Source: Sphingomonadales bacterium
GTDB lineage: Bacteria; Pseudomonadota; Alphaproteobacteria; Sphingomonadales; Sphingomonadaceae
Direction: 5' to 3'
DNA: 64,000 nucleotides
Assembly (NCBI GenBank): GCA_016720115.1
Contig: JADJXT010000002.1
Location: forward strand, 186,001-250,000
In this document: positions 6,743 to 15,426 of the stretch, piece by piece
Numbering within the stretch: the stretch's first letter is position 1
How the letters are laid out: the number at the start of each line of letters is the position of its first letter
Position numbers and translations under genes: made by a program
Notes under the pieces: generated by a model
Database searches by the model: none
What the model saw: only the letters and a program-made list of their open reading frames with translations
What the model was told of the DNA's origin: nothing

Positions 6743-8554
6743 TTACCAGCCTTTCTTCTGTCCCTTATTCTGCTTTTTTAGCCAATCCATCAAGGGCTTG
6801 AAATACTCGATCATTGCCTTGCCCGACATTTCGCGGCTGCCGGTAAAGGCTTCGAGTGCGTCGGGCCAGGGTTTGGAGGCGCCCATTTCGAGCATTGCGT
6901 TCAGCTTCTGGCCGACTTCTTTGTTGCCGTAGAAGGAGCAGCGATGCAGCGGCCCCTTCCACCCGGCGGCATCGCACGCCGCCTTGTAGAACTGGAACTG
7001 CAGGATGCGGGCGAGGAAATAGCGGGTGTAGGGCGTGTTTCCTGGAATATGGTATTTCGCACCCGGATCGAAGGCATCAGCAGGGCGCTCCGACGGCGGC
7101 ACAATGCCTTGATACTGGCGACGCAGCGCCGTCCAGCCATTGTTGTAATCGGCAGGTGCGATCGTTCCGTTGAACACCGACCAGCGCCATTTGTCGACCA
7201 GCAGGCCGAACGGCAGGAACGCCACCTTGTCCATCGCCTGCCGCAGCAGCAGGCCGGTATCCTTGTCGGCGCTCGGCACTTTCGCCTTGTCGAGCAGGCC
7301 GATCTGCACCAGATATTCGGGCGTGATCGACAGCGCGACGGCATCGCCGATCGCTTCGTGGAAGCCGTCATTCGCGCCATTGAGATGCAGGAAGCTCTGC
7401 TTGTTATAGGCACGCTGGTAGTAATTGTGGCCAAGCTCGTGGTGGATGGTGACGAAATCGTCGGTGTTCACCTTGATGCACATCTTGATGCGCAGATCGT
7501 CGACATTGTCGATATTCCAGGCAGAGGCATGGCACACCACCTCACGGTCGCGCGGCTTCAGGAATTGCGAGCGGTCGTAGAATGTCTTGGGCAGCGGTTC
7601 AAAACCGAGCGAAGAGAAAAAGCCCTCGCCAATCTTGACCATGCCGATTTCGTCAATGCCCTTAGCCTTGAGCAGGTCACCAATGTCGTAGCCGATGTCG
7701 CCGGAGCCTTCAGGGGCAACGATATCGTAAATCCCGCCCCATTCCTGCGCCCACATATTGCCGAGCAGGTCGGCACGGATCGGCCCCGTCTTGGGCTGCA
7801 CGGCGTCGCCATATTTCGCGTTCAACTTGTTGCGCGTATAGGTGTGGAGTTCGTCATAGAGCGGCTTGACCTCGAGCCACAGCTTGTCGGTCAGCTTGGC
7901 AAAATCGTCCGCAGGCATGTCGTACCCCGAGCGCCACATCGCGCCGACATCCTTGAAGCCCAGTTCTTCGGCACCGTCGTTGGCGATTTCGACCAGACGG
8001 GCATAATCCTTGCCCATCGGCTTGCCGACATTGTCGTGCCAGCTGGTCCACATTTCTTTCAGTTCTTGCGGGTTGCGGTTGGTTCCCATCGCGGCCTCGA
8101 TGTCGGAGCCATTGATCGGGTTGCCGTTGAGCGTGCCCTTGCCCTTGCCGTACGTCGACTGCAGACGGGTGGCGATCGTGCTCAGCTCGGCCGCCGCGCC
8201 TTCGCGCGTGGGTGCGGGCAGGACGAGGCCGCCGCGCAATATGTCCAGCTTGCGCCGCGTTTCGGCAGACAGGCCCGCGACATTCTGGAACTTTGCCGCT
8301 TCGAGTGCATAGGCAACGGCCTTCTCGGTGCCGATCTCGCCATATTTCGCGGCAATCGCATCGGTATCGTCGATGATATAGGTCGAGTTGATCCACTGGA
8401 CACGCCCGGCCTCGATCGAGAAATCGAACAGGTCCTTTTCGGCCTTGGCGATAAAGGCCTCGGCATCGGCGACGCTCGGTGTGGCTTGCTGTGCCTGCAC
8501 CGGTGCCGAAATCAGGGCCGCTGCCAGCGCGACCGAAGAAACTAGCTTTCGCAT
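6743..8554 (-). CDS. M2 family peptidyl-dipeptidase (ACE-like)
   Basis: Zinc metallopeptidase that removes C-terminal dipeptides, related to angiotensin-converting enzyme. It has 603 residues with a signal peptide (cleavage after APVQA, residue 21), so it should be periplasmic or outer-membrane associated. The zinc motif HHELGH is at about residue 368, followed by the downstream glutamate helix FHEAIGDAVALS, both diagnostic of family M2. Conserved GPIRADLLGNMWAQEWGGIYD and FYDRSQFLKPRDREVVCHASAW blocks are present. Length fits a single-domain bacterial ACE homologue. Sphingomonads often carry such exported dipeptidases for peptide scavenging. It is a separate unit, with 22 bases to the SIMPL gene. 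Confidence 0.95.
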   Translation of the reverse strand: MRKLVSSVALAAALISAPVQAQQATPSVADAEAFIAKAEKDLFDFSIEAGRVQWINSTYIIDDTDAIAAKYGEIGTEKAVAYALEAAKFQNVAGLSAETRRKLDILRGGLVLPAPTREGAAAELSTIATRLQSTYGKGKGTLNGNPINGSDIEAAMGTNRNPQELKEMWTSWHDNVGKPMGKDYARLVEIANDGAEELGFKDVGAMWRSGYDMPADDFAKLTDKLWLEVKPLYDELHTYTRNKLNAKYGDAVQPKTGPIRADLLGNMWAQEWGGIYDIVAPEGSGDIGYDIGDLLKAKGIDEIGMVKIGEGFFSSLGFEPLPKTFYDRSQFLKPRDREVVCHASAWNIDNVDDLRIKMCIKVNTDDFVTIHHELGHNYYQRAYNKQSFLHLNGANDGFHEAIGDAVALSITPEYLVQIGLLDKAKVPSADKDTGLLLRQAMDKVAFLPFGLLVDKWRWSVFNGTIAPADYNNGWTALRRQYQGIVPPSERPADAFDPGAKYHIPGNTPYTRYFLARILQFQFYKAACDAAGWKGPLHRCSFYGNKEVGQKLNAMLEMGASKPWPDALEAFTGSREMSGKAMIEYFKPLMDWLKKQNKGQKKGW

Positions 8555-8614
8555 TGTTATGGCTCCCCATATGTAAAATAATGGGGCCTTACCTGCGCCG
8601 CCGCGCCAGCGAGG

Positions 8615-9145
8615 TCAAGCGTCGCGGCGTGCCATTCGTCGAAACAGGAGCGCCGCTAGCAGACCGGTGAAGGTAACCAGAAAGGCCACGGTCTTGACCG
8701 GGCGAACCGCCGCGGCCAGCCCGGCAAGCGCATCGTTGCCTTCGAACCGCATTGCCTGAATGAACTGCGAGACGGTTTCGATATAATCGGTCAGGCAAAA
8801 CAGCGCCGCAACCGCTATGATGGCGAGCCCCAGTTTGCGCAGACCCTGCCCCGCTTCAGCGCGCATCACCTTGCCGCCCAGCCATGCACCCCGGCTGTAA
8901 ACGCCGATGAAGACAAGGTCGATCGCCATGCTCAGCCGCGCCAGCCACAGCACGCCATCCGTCTGCCATGCCGCCTGGATGGCATTCACGCGTGCTGCCG
9001 TTGCCGCGGCCTGATGGTCCGAGATGCCCATCGGTGCGACGTTGTTTGAAATCGACGGGTTCAAGGCAATCATCAGCGCAAACAGCATCAGCCCCGAAAG
9101 CCACCAGCGCCAGAACCCGGTTTCGATGGCACTTTCCTGCCTCAC
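8615..9145 (-). CDS. Four-helix membrane protein of unknown function
   Basis: 176 residues with four hydrophobic segments (about 11-29, 62-82, 99-119 and 148-167), hence an inner-membrane protein. No recognised domain or catalytic motif. It is the last gene of a coupled trio: its start overlaps the end of the alpha/beta hydrolase gene by 4 bases (ATGA), which in turn overlaps the GFA gene. The loop between helices 1 and 2 is Ala-rich and carries an ISDHQAAATAARVNAIQ segment that is probably periplasmic. Confidence 0.75.
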   Translation of the reverse strand: MRQESAIETGFWRWWLSGLMLFALMIALNPSISNNVAPMGISDHQAAATAARVNAIQAAWQTDGVLWLARLSMAIDLVFIGVYSRGAWLGGKVMRAEAGQGLRKLGLAIIAVAALFCLTDYIETVSQFIQAMRFEGNDALAGLAAAVRPVKTVAFLVTFTGLLAALLFRRMARRDA

Positions 9146-9900
9146 AGGCCCACCAGCAGATAATCGCGGATAGCCTGCCCCAGCTCGGGCTTGATCACCG
9201 CGCTCATATGATTTCCCGGAACCGGGATCAGCGTCGCGTCGGGCAGCACATCGGCCAGCGCGGCGGCCGAACCATTGTCGTCATCTTCCTCGCCGCAGAC
9301 AATGCCTATGGGAAGATCAAAGCCAGCAAGCGTTTCCGCAGACGTATCAACGAAGGTGTCGAGAATTCCAAGCAGCGCGACCGGATCGCCGCCAGTGGTT
9401 TTCAGAAAGGCCTCTGCCATGAAAGCCGGCGAGCCACGTTCGTGGCTGCCCAGATTTTCGAGGACATGGCGGAAATGCCCTGCCCGCTTTCCGGTATCGG
9501 AAAGCCCTTCCAGTCCCATGCCTGCAATCACGGCGCGGCGGGGACGGCAGCCACGCGCCAGCATCCGCGCCACCGTCCGCCCGCCGAGCGAATAGCCGCC
9601 AAGGTCGAAATCTTCGAGCCCCAGATGCGCGATCAGCGCGAACTGGTCTTCGGCGAGAATGTCCTTCGGATAATGCGCGGGATCGTGCGGCTTGTCGCTC
9701 AACCCGTGCGCCCGCAGATCTGGCATGATTACGCGAAACCCGGCCTCTGCGAGCAGCGCCGCATGGCCGAATTTGATCCAGTTGGTATCAGCATCACTGA
9801 AATAGCCGTGCAGCAGGATCAGCGGCCTGCCCTCCCCGGTTTCGCGCCACGCGATGCGGATAGCATCTGCGGTTTCAAAATGGTGGGTTGTTATGCTCAT
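9142..9900 (-). CDS. Alpha/beta-fold hydrolase
   Basis: 252 residues without a signal peptide. It has the oxyanion-hole motif LLHGYF near residue 30, the nucleophile elbow GYSLGG (Ser about residue 103), an acidic residue in VCGEEDD and the late histidine in PGNHMS, so a complete catalytic triad is plausible. The PDLRAHGLSDKP segment is typical of epoxide-hydrolase/esterase-like members. Substrate unknown. It overlaps both neighbours by 4 bases and is translated with the upstream GFA protein and the downstream membrane protein. Confidence 0.88.
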   Translation of the reverse strand: MSITTHHFETADAIRIAWRETGEGRPLILLHGYFSDADTNWIKFGHAALLAEAGFRVIMPDLRAHGLSDKPHDPAHYPKDILAEDQFALIAHLGLEDFDLGGYSLGGRTVARMLARGCRPRRAVIAGMGLEGLSDTGKRAGHFRHVLENLGSHERGSPAFMAEAFLKTTGGDPVALLGILDTFVDTSAETLAGFDLPIGIVCGEEDDDNGSAAALADVLPDATLIPVPGNHMSAVIKPELGQAIRDYLLVGL

Positions 9901-10343
9901 TCGGGCACCTCAAGCCCTGCCTTGGCCCAGCGCTCGACAACCGACTGCGTGCTGGCCGTCTCCTGCCGCGGCAGCCCGCGCGTATCGAGCCATGCTTCGT
10001 TGATGCCCTCTGCCCCGGCATGGGCCACCGGGCGGAAACGCGAAGGATCGTCAAAACTGCCCACAGTCAGGTCGGCGCCGCCGGTGCCGTCTTTCCATGC
10101 GAAGCCCAGCGGCGTGCCGCATGTCGAGCAGAATGGCCGACGCGCGACAGGCGAGCTTTCATACCAGTCCGGCGCGCTCAGCCAGCGAATGTTCCCGGCA
10201 GGCATTTCGACGAAGGCCGCAGCCATGCCCCCGGTCGCCTTCTGGCACATCCGGCAATGGCACCAGTAAGCGTCGAAATTTTCGACCACGGCTTCGTAGC
10301 GTACGCGACCGCATTGGCAGCCGCCTGAGAATGTTTCGGTCAT
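9897..10343 (-). CDS. GFA family (Mss4-like) zinc protein
   Basis: 148 residues with the family's zinc-binding cysteines: CQC near residues 9-11, HCRMCQ near 29-34 and CSTCG near 72-76. GFA proteins were named after glutathione-dependent formaldehyde-activating enzyme, but most members have no proven activity, so I do not assign formaldehyde metabolism. It is the first gene of a minus-strand trio and lies divergent from marR, sharing an intergenic region that carries a candidate operator (10379-10409). Confidence 0.88.
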   Translation of the reverse strand: MTETFSGGCQCGRVRYEAVVENFDAYWCHCRMCQKATGGMAAAFVEMPAGNIRWLSAPDWYESSPVARRPFCSTCGTPLGFAWKDGTGGADLTVGSFDDPSRFRPVAHAGAEGINEAWLDTRGLPRQETASTQSVVERWAKAGLEVPE

Positions 10344-10378
10344 CGCCTAGGTCTAACTGTATCGCCTGCCAACGCAAG

Positions 10379-10409
10379 AGCATTGCCTATAATAAGCATT
10401 GCTATTATA
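10379..10409. promoter_or_regulatory. Candidate MarR operator: direct and inverted repeats before marR
   Basis: A perfect inverted repeat TATAATA (10388-10394) / TATTATA (10403-10409) with 8 bases between, overlaid by a direct repeat AGCATTGC at 10379-10386 and 10395-10402. It ends 10 bases before the marR start, where an autorepressor would block both transcription and translation. MarR regulators commonly bind such palindromes at their own promoters; the assignment here is inference. Confidence 0.55.
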
Positions 10410-10418
10410 TCTGCGTCT

Positions 10419-10859
10419 ATGAGCGAAGATCTCGGTTTTTTGATAGGCGACACGGCGCGTTTGATGCGCCGGGCGTTTGACGAACGTGTCCGCAACAAGG
10501 GAATCACCCGTCCGCAATGGCGCGTGCTCGGTCTGCTCGACCGTTTCGGCGGCAGCACACAGGTCGCGCTGGCCGAAATGATGGACGTCGAACCGATCAC
10601 TCTTGGCCGCATGATCGACAGGCTGCAGGATGCAGGACTGGTTGAAAGGCGTGCGGACCCGAACGACCGCAGGGCCTGGCGGGTGCACCTGACACCCACT
10701 GGCGAAGCCCGCCTCGCGGATCTGAAGCCGCTGGCGACCGAACTCTTCGCCGATGCCGTTTCGGGGCTTGACGAAGGGCAGCAGGCTGAACTGGAGGCGA
10801 TGCTCGACATCATCCGCCTCAATCTCACCCGCAAATCGCCGGAGGCTGCAAATGGCTGA
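10419..10859 (+). CDS. MarR family transcriptional regulator
   Basis: 146 residues with a winged helix-turn-helix: helix region around TRPQWRVLGLLDRFGGSTQVALAEMM, recognition helix near MDVEPITLGRMIDRLQDAGLVERR and the wing ADPNDRRAWRVHLTPTGEA, the MarR hallmark. I start at MSEDLG (10419), because the longer frame from a TTG at 10383 would run through the palindromic operator. It overlaps the next gene, emrA, by 8 bases (ATGGCTGA), so it probably controls its own operon and responds to a substrate of the pump; no ligand can be deduced. Confidence 0.92.
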   Translation: MSEDLGFLIGDTARLMRRAFDERVRNKGITRPQWRVLGLLDRFGGSTQVALAEMMDVEPITLGRMIDRLQDAGLVERRADPNDRRAWRVHLTPTGEARLADLKPLATELFADAVSGLDEGQQAELEAMLDIIRLNLTRKSPEAANG

Positions 10860-11910
10860 GGCCGATGCGCAGACCAAACCAGTCGGAGAGGCCGTGACCG
10901 CTCCCCGCCCAACCCCGCGCAGATGGCTGCGTCTGCTGGCCATGATTTCGGTGCCGCTGTTGCTGCTCATCGGCGGCATCGCCTATTATCTGGCCAACGA
11001 TCATTATGTCTCGACGGACAATGCCTATGTCCAGCAGGACAAGGTGTCGGTCGCAGCCGAAGTGGGCGGGCGGATAGTCGAGGTCGCCGTGGGTGAGAAC
11101 CAACATGTGAAGGCGGGCGACCTTCTGTTTCGCATTGACCCCGATCCATTCAAAATCGCGATAGCCCAGGCAGAAGCGTCAATTGCCGCCGCACAGGTCA
11201 AAGTCGTCACGCTGGAAACCGATCTGGGCAATAGCGGCGTAGACATCAACGCAGCGCGCGCCGATGTCGCCTTTTTCACCGAGGAGTATAAGCGCCAGTC
11301 TGCGCTGATGCAGAGCGGCTTTACCACCAAGGCGCGGTTGCAGGCCGCCGAACATGCGCTTTCGACTGCGCGCAGCAAATTGGCCAATGCCGAGGCGGAC
11401 GCAAAGATGGCGCGCGCTGCATTGGCGACCGGTGCGGCTGCCCCCGGCGTCAATCCTGGCGTTCTTGCCGGACAGGTACAGCGCGACAAAGCCCTGCTCG
11501 ACCTGTCCAAGACGGAGATCAGGGCACCGGCCAGCGGCACTGTCAGCCAGGCAGATCGCCTGCAAAACGGTCAAATGATGGTTCAGGGCCTTCCGGCGCT
11601 GACCATCGTTACCGATGGAAAAGGCTGGGTCGAAGCGAATTTCAAGGAAACCGATCTTGCCGACATGCGCGTCGGCCAACCTGCCGAAATCAGTTTCGAC
11701 GCTTATCCCGGCCTGAAGGTAAAGGGTCGCGTCAGCAGTATCGGCGCAGGCACCGGATCGGAATTTTCCGTCCTTCCGGCGCAAAATGCGAGTGGCAACT
11801 GGGTCAAGGTAACCCAGCGCGTGCCTGTGCGGATCGAGATTGTCGAGAAACCCAAACGCCAGATGATTGCCGGGCTGTCCGCTTATGTCCGCATCGACAC
11901 CAGCAAGTAA
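10852..11910 (+). CDS. emrA: EmrA/HlyD family efflux adaptor
   Basis: Membrane-fusion protein of an EmrAB-type tripartite drug pump. 352 residues: cytoplasmic N-terminus, one transmembrane helix (about 26-48), the biotinyl-lipoyl-like segment STDNAYVQQDKVSVAAEVGGRIVEV, a long coiled-coil hairpin (about 105-205, rich in Ala/Glu/Lys), the second lipoyl half EIRAPASGTVSQADRLQNG and a beta-barrel C-terminus with YPGLKVKGRVSSI. These are the classical landmarks of the family. The ATG at 10852 overlaps the end of marR, and the end overlaps the start of emrB. No outer-membrane channel gene is adjacent, so a TolC-like partner must be elsewhere. Confidence 0.93.
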   Translation: MAEADAQTKPVGEAVTAPRPTPRRWLRLLAMISVPLLLLIGGIAYYLANDHYVSTDNAYVQQDKVSVAAEVGGRIVEVAVGENQHVKAGDLLFRIDPDPFKIAIAQAEASIAAAQVKVVTLETDLGNSGVDINAARADVAFFTEEYKRQSALMQSGFTTKARLQAAEHALSTARSKLANAEADAKMARAALATGAAAPGVNPGVLAGQVQRDKALLDLSKTEIRAPASGTVSQADRLQNGQMMVQGLPALTIVTDGKGWVEANFKETDLADMRVGQPAEISFDAYPGLKVKGRVSSIGAGTGSEFSVLPAQNASGNWVKVTQRVPVRIEIVEKPKRQMIAGLSAYVRIDTSK

Positions 11911-13444
11911 TTACACCCCCGGCAAGGCGGCGCTGCCCGTCGAGCATAAGGGCTTGCTGACGCTGGCGGTGATGGGCGCGTCGATCATCCAGATTCTCGA
12001 TTCGACGATCGCCAACGTCGCTATTCCGCACATGCAGACCAGCCTCGGCGCGACAATCGACAGCGTCACCTGGGTTTTGACGAGTTATATCCTTGCCAGC
12101 GCCGTGGCGATGCCGGCTGCAGGCTGGCTATCGGACCGCATCGGCTCGCGGCGGCTTTTCCTCTTTGCGGTGGCCGGATTCATCATCACCTCGATGCTAT
12201 GCGGTGTCGCGACCAATCTGACGCAGATGGTGCTGTTCCGGATATTCCAGGGGATCTGTGCGGCCTTTATCGGCCCGCTCTCGCAGACGATCCTGCTCGA
12301 TATCAATCCGCCCGAAAAGGCGCCCCGAGCGATGCAGGTATGGGGAATGGGAATCATGATCGCCCCCATCATGGGGCCGATGATCGGTGGCTGGCTGACC
12401 GAAAGCTATAACTGGCGCTGGGTATTTTACATCAACCTGCCGATCGGCATCCCGACGCTCGCCCTGCTCTGGTGGCTGTTGCCTTCGCGCAAGATCACCG
12501 ACCGGAAACTGGATATTTTCGGCTTTGCGATGCTCGCACTCGGGCTTGCCTCGCTGCAACTGATGCTCGATCGCGGCCAGCATGAGGACTGGTTCGAAAG
12601 CTGGGAAATCATCATCGAACTGGGTGTCGCCATCGCGGCCTTCTGGATGTTTGCAATTCACAGCATGACAACCAAAAAGCCGCTGTTCGATCCCAATATG
12701 GTAACCAACGGCAACTTCCTGACCGCATTGATGTTCGGTTCGCTGATCGGCCTGATGATGTACGGGATTTTCGCGCTGCTCCCCCCGATGCTGCAGAACA
12801 TTTATGGCTATACTGTATTCGATACCGGCGCATTACTCGCGCCGCGCGGGATCGGCATATTGGTCGGCATGATTGCGGCCGGTAGGCTGGTCACTTTCCT
12901 TGACATCCGCTGGATCATCTTTTCCGGCTTTTCACTGGTGGCGCTGTCGATGTGGATGATGACGGGATGGGCTCTTGAAATGGGTGTGTCGCAGTTGATT
13001 ATTGTCGGATTGGTACAGGGTTTTGGCATGGGCATCACCTTCATGCCGACCAACGTCATCGCCTTTTCGACCTTGCCATTGTCGGTGCGCACCGATGCCT
13101 CAAGCCTGCTCTACCTCGCGCGTAGCCTGGGCGGCAGTCTGGGAATCTCGATCAGCGTTACAATGTTGACCCGCAGCATGCAGGTCAACCACGAGGAATT
13201 GGCTGCAAGAATTACATCGTCCAGTTTCTCGGTGATCGACCCGGCAACCGCCGACCGTTTTGGCGTCTTGGGGGAAGCGGTGATGCGGATGCTCGATATG
13301 GAGGTCAACCGGCAAGCGGCCATGATCGCCTATCTCAGCGACTTTCAGCTGATGTTCTATATGGTGCTGGCCTTTTTGCCGCTGGTCCTGCTGATAAAGC
13401 CCGTCAAGCCTGAGGTCGGACCGCCCCAGCATCTGCCCGACTAG
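11885..13444 (+). CDS. emrB: EmrB/DHA2 family multidrug transporter (MFS)
   Basis: 519 residues, 14 predicted membrane helices, the DHA2 (14-helix) drug:proton antiporter type. Motif A-like GWLSDRIGSRRLF follows helix 2, and LDSTIANVAIPHMQTSLG in helix 1 is the typical DHA2 motif. GPMIGGWLTESYNWRWVFYINLPIG is the conserved motif C and following loop. It partners EmrA. The start at 11885 lies inside the last codons of emrA in another frame, giving a 26-base overlap and tight coupling. It converges with the isomerase-like gene with a 4-base overlap of their ends, so neither has room for its own terminator. Confidence 0.95.
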   Translation: MSASTPASNYTPGKAALPVEHKGLLTLAVMGASIIQILDSTIANVAIPHMQTSLGATIDSVTWVLTSYILASAVAMPAAGWLSDRIGSRRLFLFAVAGFIITSMLCGVATNLTQMVLFRIFQGICAAFIGPLSQTILLDINPPEKAPRAMQVWGMGIMIAPIMGPMIGGWLTESYNWRWVFYINLPIGIPTLALLWWLLPSRKITDRKLDIFGFAMLALGLASLQLMLDRGQHEDWFESWEIIIELGVAIAAFWMFAIHSMTTKKPLFDPNMVTNGNFLTALMFGSLIGLMMYGIFALLPPMLQNIYGYTVFDTGALLAPRGIGILVGMIAAGRLVTFLDIRWIIFSGFSLVALSMWMMTGWALEMGVSQLIIVGLVQGFGMGITFMPTNVIAFSTLPLSVRTDASSLLYLARSLGGSLGISISVTMLTRSMQVNHEELAARITSSSFSVIDPATADRFGVLGEAVMRMLDMEVNRQAAMIAYLSDFQLMFYMVLAFLPLVLLIKPVKPEVGPPQHLPD

Positions 13445-14091
13445 CCGCGCTTTTGCAGGCCCTTTTGCTGCATCCGCCAAAGCGCCATCTCGATCCGGTC
13501 CTGCCCGAAAAAGGGCTCGCCCTCGAATAGCAGCGTGGGCACGCCCCAATGGCCGCCAGCCTCAAGCGCAGCCTGGTTGGCATGGATTTCAGCATCGAGC
13601 GCTTCCGCATCGGCGAGCGCTTCAGCGTCGAGTTTGGCGAGATCGAGCCCGGCGCGCTGCGCCGCACCGGCCAGATGCTCGCCTTCGTGCCACTTCTCTG
13701 CCCCGCCCCAGATCAACCTCGCCGCCTCATGCGCGAAGGCAAGCCCCTTGCCGCGCCGTGCGGCTGCCTGCCCCAGACGCGTCAAGCGGTAGATATAGGG
13801 TTGCTCTTCGGAAATCTTCCGCGTCATGATATTCTGCACGATCGGATCTGGACGCGGCGGCCCAAAGGGGATGCTGTGAAACTGTGCGACCCGCATCATG
13901 TCGCGCATCGTATAGCCGAGCCAGTTAGCGTGGTTGCGCTCGAAAAAATCCGGTTCACGTATGGCGAGCGGGTAAACGGGCCGCAGCGCGATATCGACAT
14001 CCCATTCCTCCGCCATCGCACGATACCGTCCGATGGCGAGATAGGAATATGGCGAGCGGAACGAGAAGAAGAGGTCGGCAGTCAGCGTCAT
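13441..14091 (-). CDS. 2-hydroxychromene-2-carboxylate isomerase-like (DsbA/kappa-GST fold)
   Basis: 216 residues. The N-terminal FFSFRSPYSYLA places a serine where DsbA has its redox cysteine, as in HCCA isomerases and kappa-class GSTs, and GVPTLLFEGEPFFGQDRIE near the C-terminus is the cis-proline and glutathione-side segment. HCCA isomerases act in naphthalene-type aromatic degradation, but many homologues serve unknown glutathione-dependent reactions. No aromatic pathway genes are nearby, so I would not infer naphthalene use. Its 3' end overlaps the convergent emrB end by 4 bases. Confidence 0.88.
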   Translation of the reverse strand: MTLTADLFFSFRSPYSYLAIGRYRAMAEEWDVDIALRPVYPLAIREPDFFERNHANWLGYTMRDMMRVAQFHSIPFGPPRPDPIVQNIMTRKISEEQPYIYRLTRLGQAAARRGKGLAFAHEAARLIWGGAEKWHEGEHLAGAAQRAGLDLAKLDAEALADAEALDAEIHANQAALEAGGHWGVPTLLFEGEPFFGQDRIEMALWRMQQKGLQKRG

Positions 14092-14169
14092 GGAGGTTCC
14101 TGCAGGGTAATTTCCATGACTTTCGAACCTCTTGTGCCCGTCGTCAAGCCGCTATGAAATTGGCCTCTG

Positions 14170-15231
14170 TCAGTGCCGCGCCTCAAGAACCATGTTGAAC
14201 GGACCTTCCGTCGCGCGACGCACCTGTCCGAAACCAGCGTCGTGGATAAGTGCCGAAAGCGCAGCTTCTCCCGCCTGCGCGCCCAGCCCCTCGCCGACTT
14301 CCTGGTCGAGCGATGTCGGAACGCAGATCATCGTCGAAGCGTTATAGTAAAGCTGACCGACCGGATTCATATTCTCCTCGGGCCGGTTGCCTGCCATTGG
14401 CTCAACCAGCATCCATGTGCCGTCGGGCTTCAGCATTTGATGCACATGGCGCGCGCAGCCTCTGGGATCGCCCATGTCGTGCAGGCAATCGAACATTGTG
14501 ACAAGATCGTAACCGCCTTCGGCAATCTCTTTCGCGGCGGCGGTTTCAAAGCGCACATTGTTGCAATCGGGATGATCCGCAGCATGTTTACGCGCATCGG
14601 CAATCGAAGCTGCGTGGAAATCATAACCGGTGAACTGGCTGTTGGGATAGGCCTGCGCCATCAGCAGCGTCGAAAACCCCACACCACAGCCGATATCGGC
14701 AACCTTGGCACCAGCCTTGAGTTTGGCTTCGACGCCATCGAGCTGCGGCAACCATTGCTGAACAATCGAATTGACATAGGTTGGCCGGAAAAATGCGCCG
14801 ACAGAGCAGAACAGGCAGCCCGCGCTATCGCCCCATGCAACGCCGCCGCCATCGCGGAATGCCGCTTCGACTTTGGGCTCACCTTCGATCATCGCCGCGA
14901 CCAGATCGAAAGCGCCACGCAGATAGACCGGACTGTCGCGTTCGACAAAGATCATTGCCTGTTCGGGCGACAGGCTAAATTCTCCGGTTGCGGAATCATA
15001 ATCCAGATAACCGCCCGCCGCCTGCGCAAAGGCCCATTCGCGGACATAACGCTCGCTTAATCCGCCACAGCGCGTCGCAAGTTCTGCAGGCGTTGCGCCC
15101 CCCTCTTTCAGCGCATCGAACAGCCCGAGGCGAAATCCGATGCGGACGGTTGGCACACTGAACGCCCCTCCCAGATCGCCCAGCATCTTTCCCACAAAAG
15201 CATGCAGCTTTTCTTCGTTGATTCCTGACAT
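14170..15231 (-). CDS. Class I SAM-dependent methyltransferase with N-terminal winged helix
   Basis: 353 residues from the ATG at 15231. The first half (about 1-130) contains an O-methyltransferase-style winged-helix segment (FRLGLFDALKEGGATPAELATRCGGLSERYVREW), and the second half the Rossmann methyltransferase fold with motif I VADIGCGVGFSTLLMAQ, motif II FTGYDFHAAS and motif IV DLVTMFDCLHDMGDP. Similar two-domain proteins of unknown substrate are common in actinobacteria and alphaproteobacteria. The frame allows starts at 15258 and 15240; I prefer 15231, because AAAGGA lies 8 bases upstream. It is monocistronic, ending about 80 bases from the isomerase gene. Confidence 0.85.
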   Translation of the reverse strand: MSGINEEKLHAFVGKMLGDLGGAFSVPTVRIGFRLGLFDALKEGGATPAELATRCGGLSERYVREWAFAQAAGGYLDYDSATGEFSLSPEQAMIFVERDSPVYLRGAFDLVAAMIEGEPKVEAAFRDGGGVAWGDSAGCLFCSVGAFFRPTYVNSIVQQWLPQLDGVEAKLKAGAKVADIGCGVGFSTLLMAQAYPNSQFTGYDFHAASIADARKHAADHPDCNNVRFETAAAKEIAEGGYDLVTMFDCLHDMGDPRGCARHVHQMLKPDGTWMLVEPMAGNRPEENMNPVGQLYYNASTMICVPTSLDQEVGEGLGAQAGEAALSALIHDAGFGQVRRATEGPFNMVLEARH

Positions 15232-15364
15232 TTTCGGCATCCTTTCCGGACCATGCACATCAACGCGAAAGACGCGCGCAGACTCAGTCCATTATGCCGG
15301 ATGGTTTAACATAATATCGGACGCCTGTCGCGTTCGCCAAGCCACAGGAAACACGCAGGAATTT

Positions 15365-15415
15365 AAAAAGCATTCCACTGCAACCGGCCTCGGATGAAGT
15401 CGGTCGCAGCGGAAT
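15365..15415 (-). terminator. Rho-independent terminator of asd
   Basis: On the minus strand, ATTCCGCTGC...ACCG pairs with CGGT...GCAGTGGAAT (outer arms 15411-15415 and 15372-15376) with a few internal mismatches, followed by GCTTTTT. It begins about 12 bases after the asd stop. Confidence 0.8.
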
Positions 15416-15426
15416 TGATGGGCTTG

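Noticed and set aside
6944..8545. 533-codon plus-strand frame opposite the M2 peptidase
   Set aside because: Pure shadow of a gene with an intact signal peptide and zinc site.
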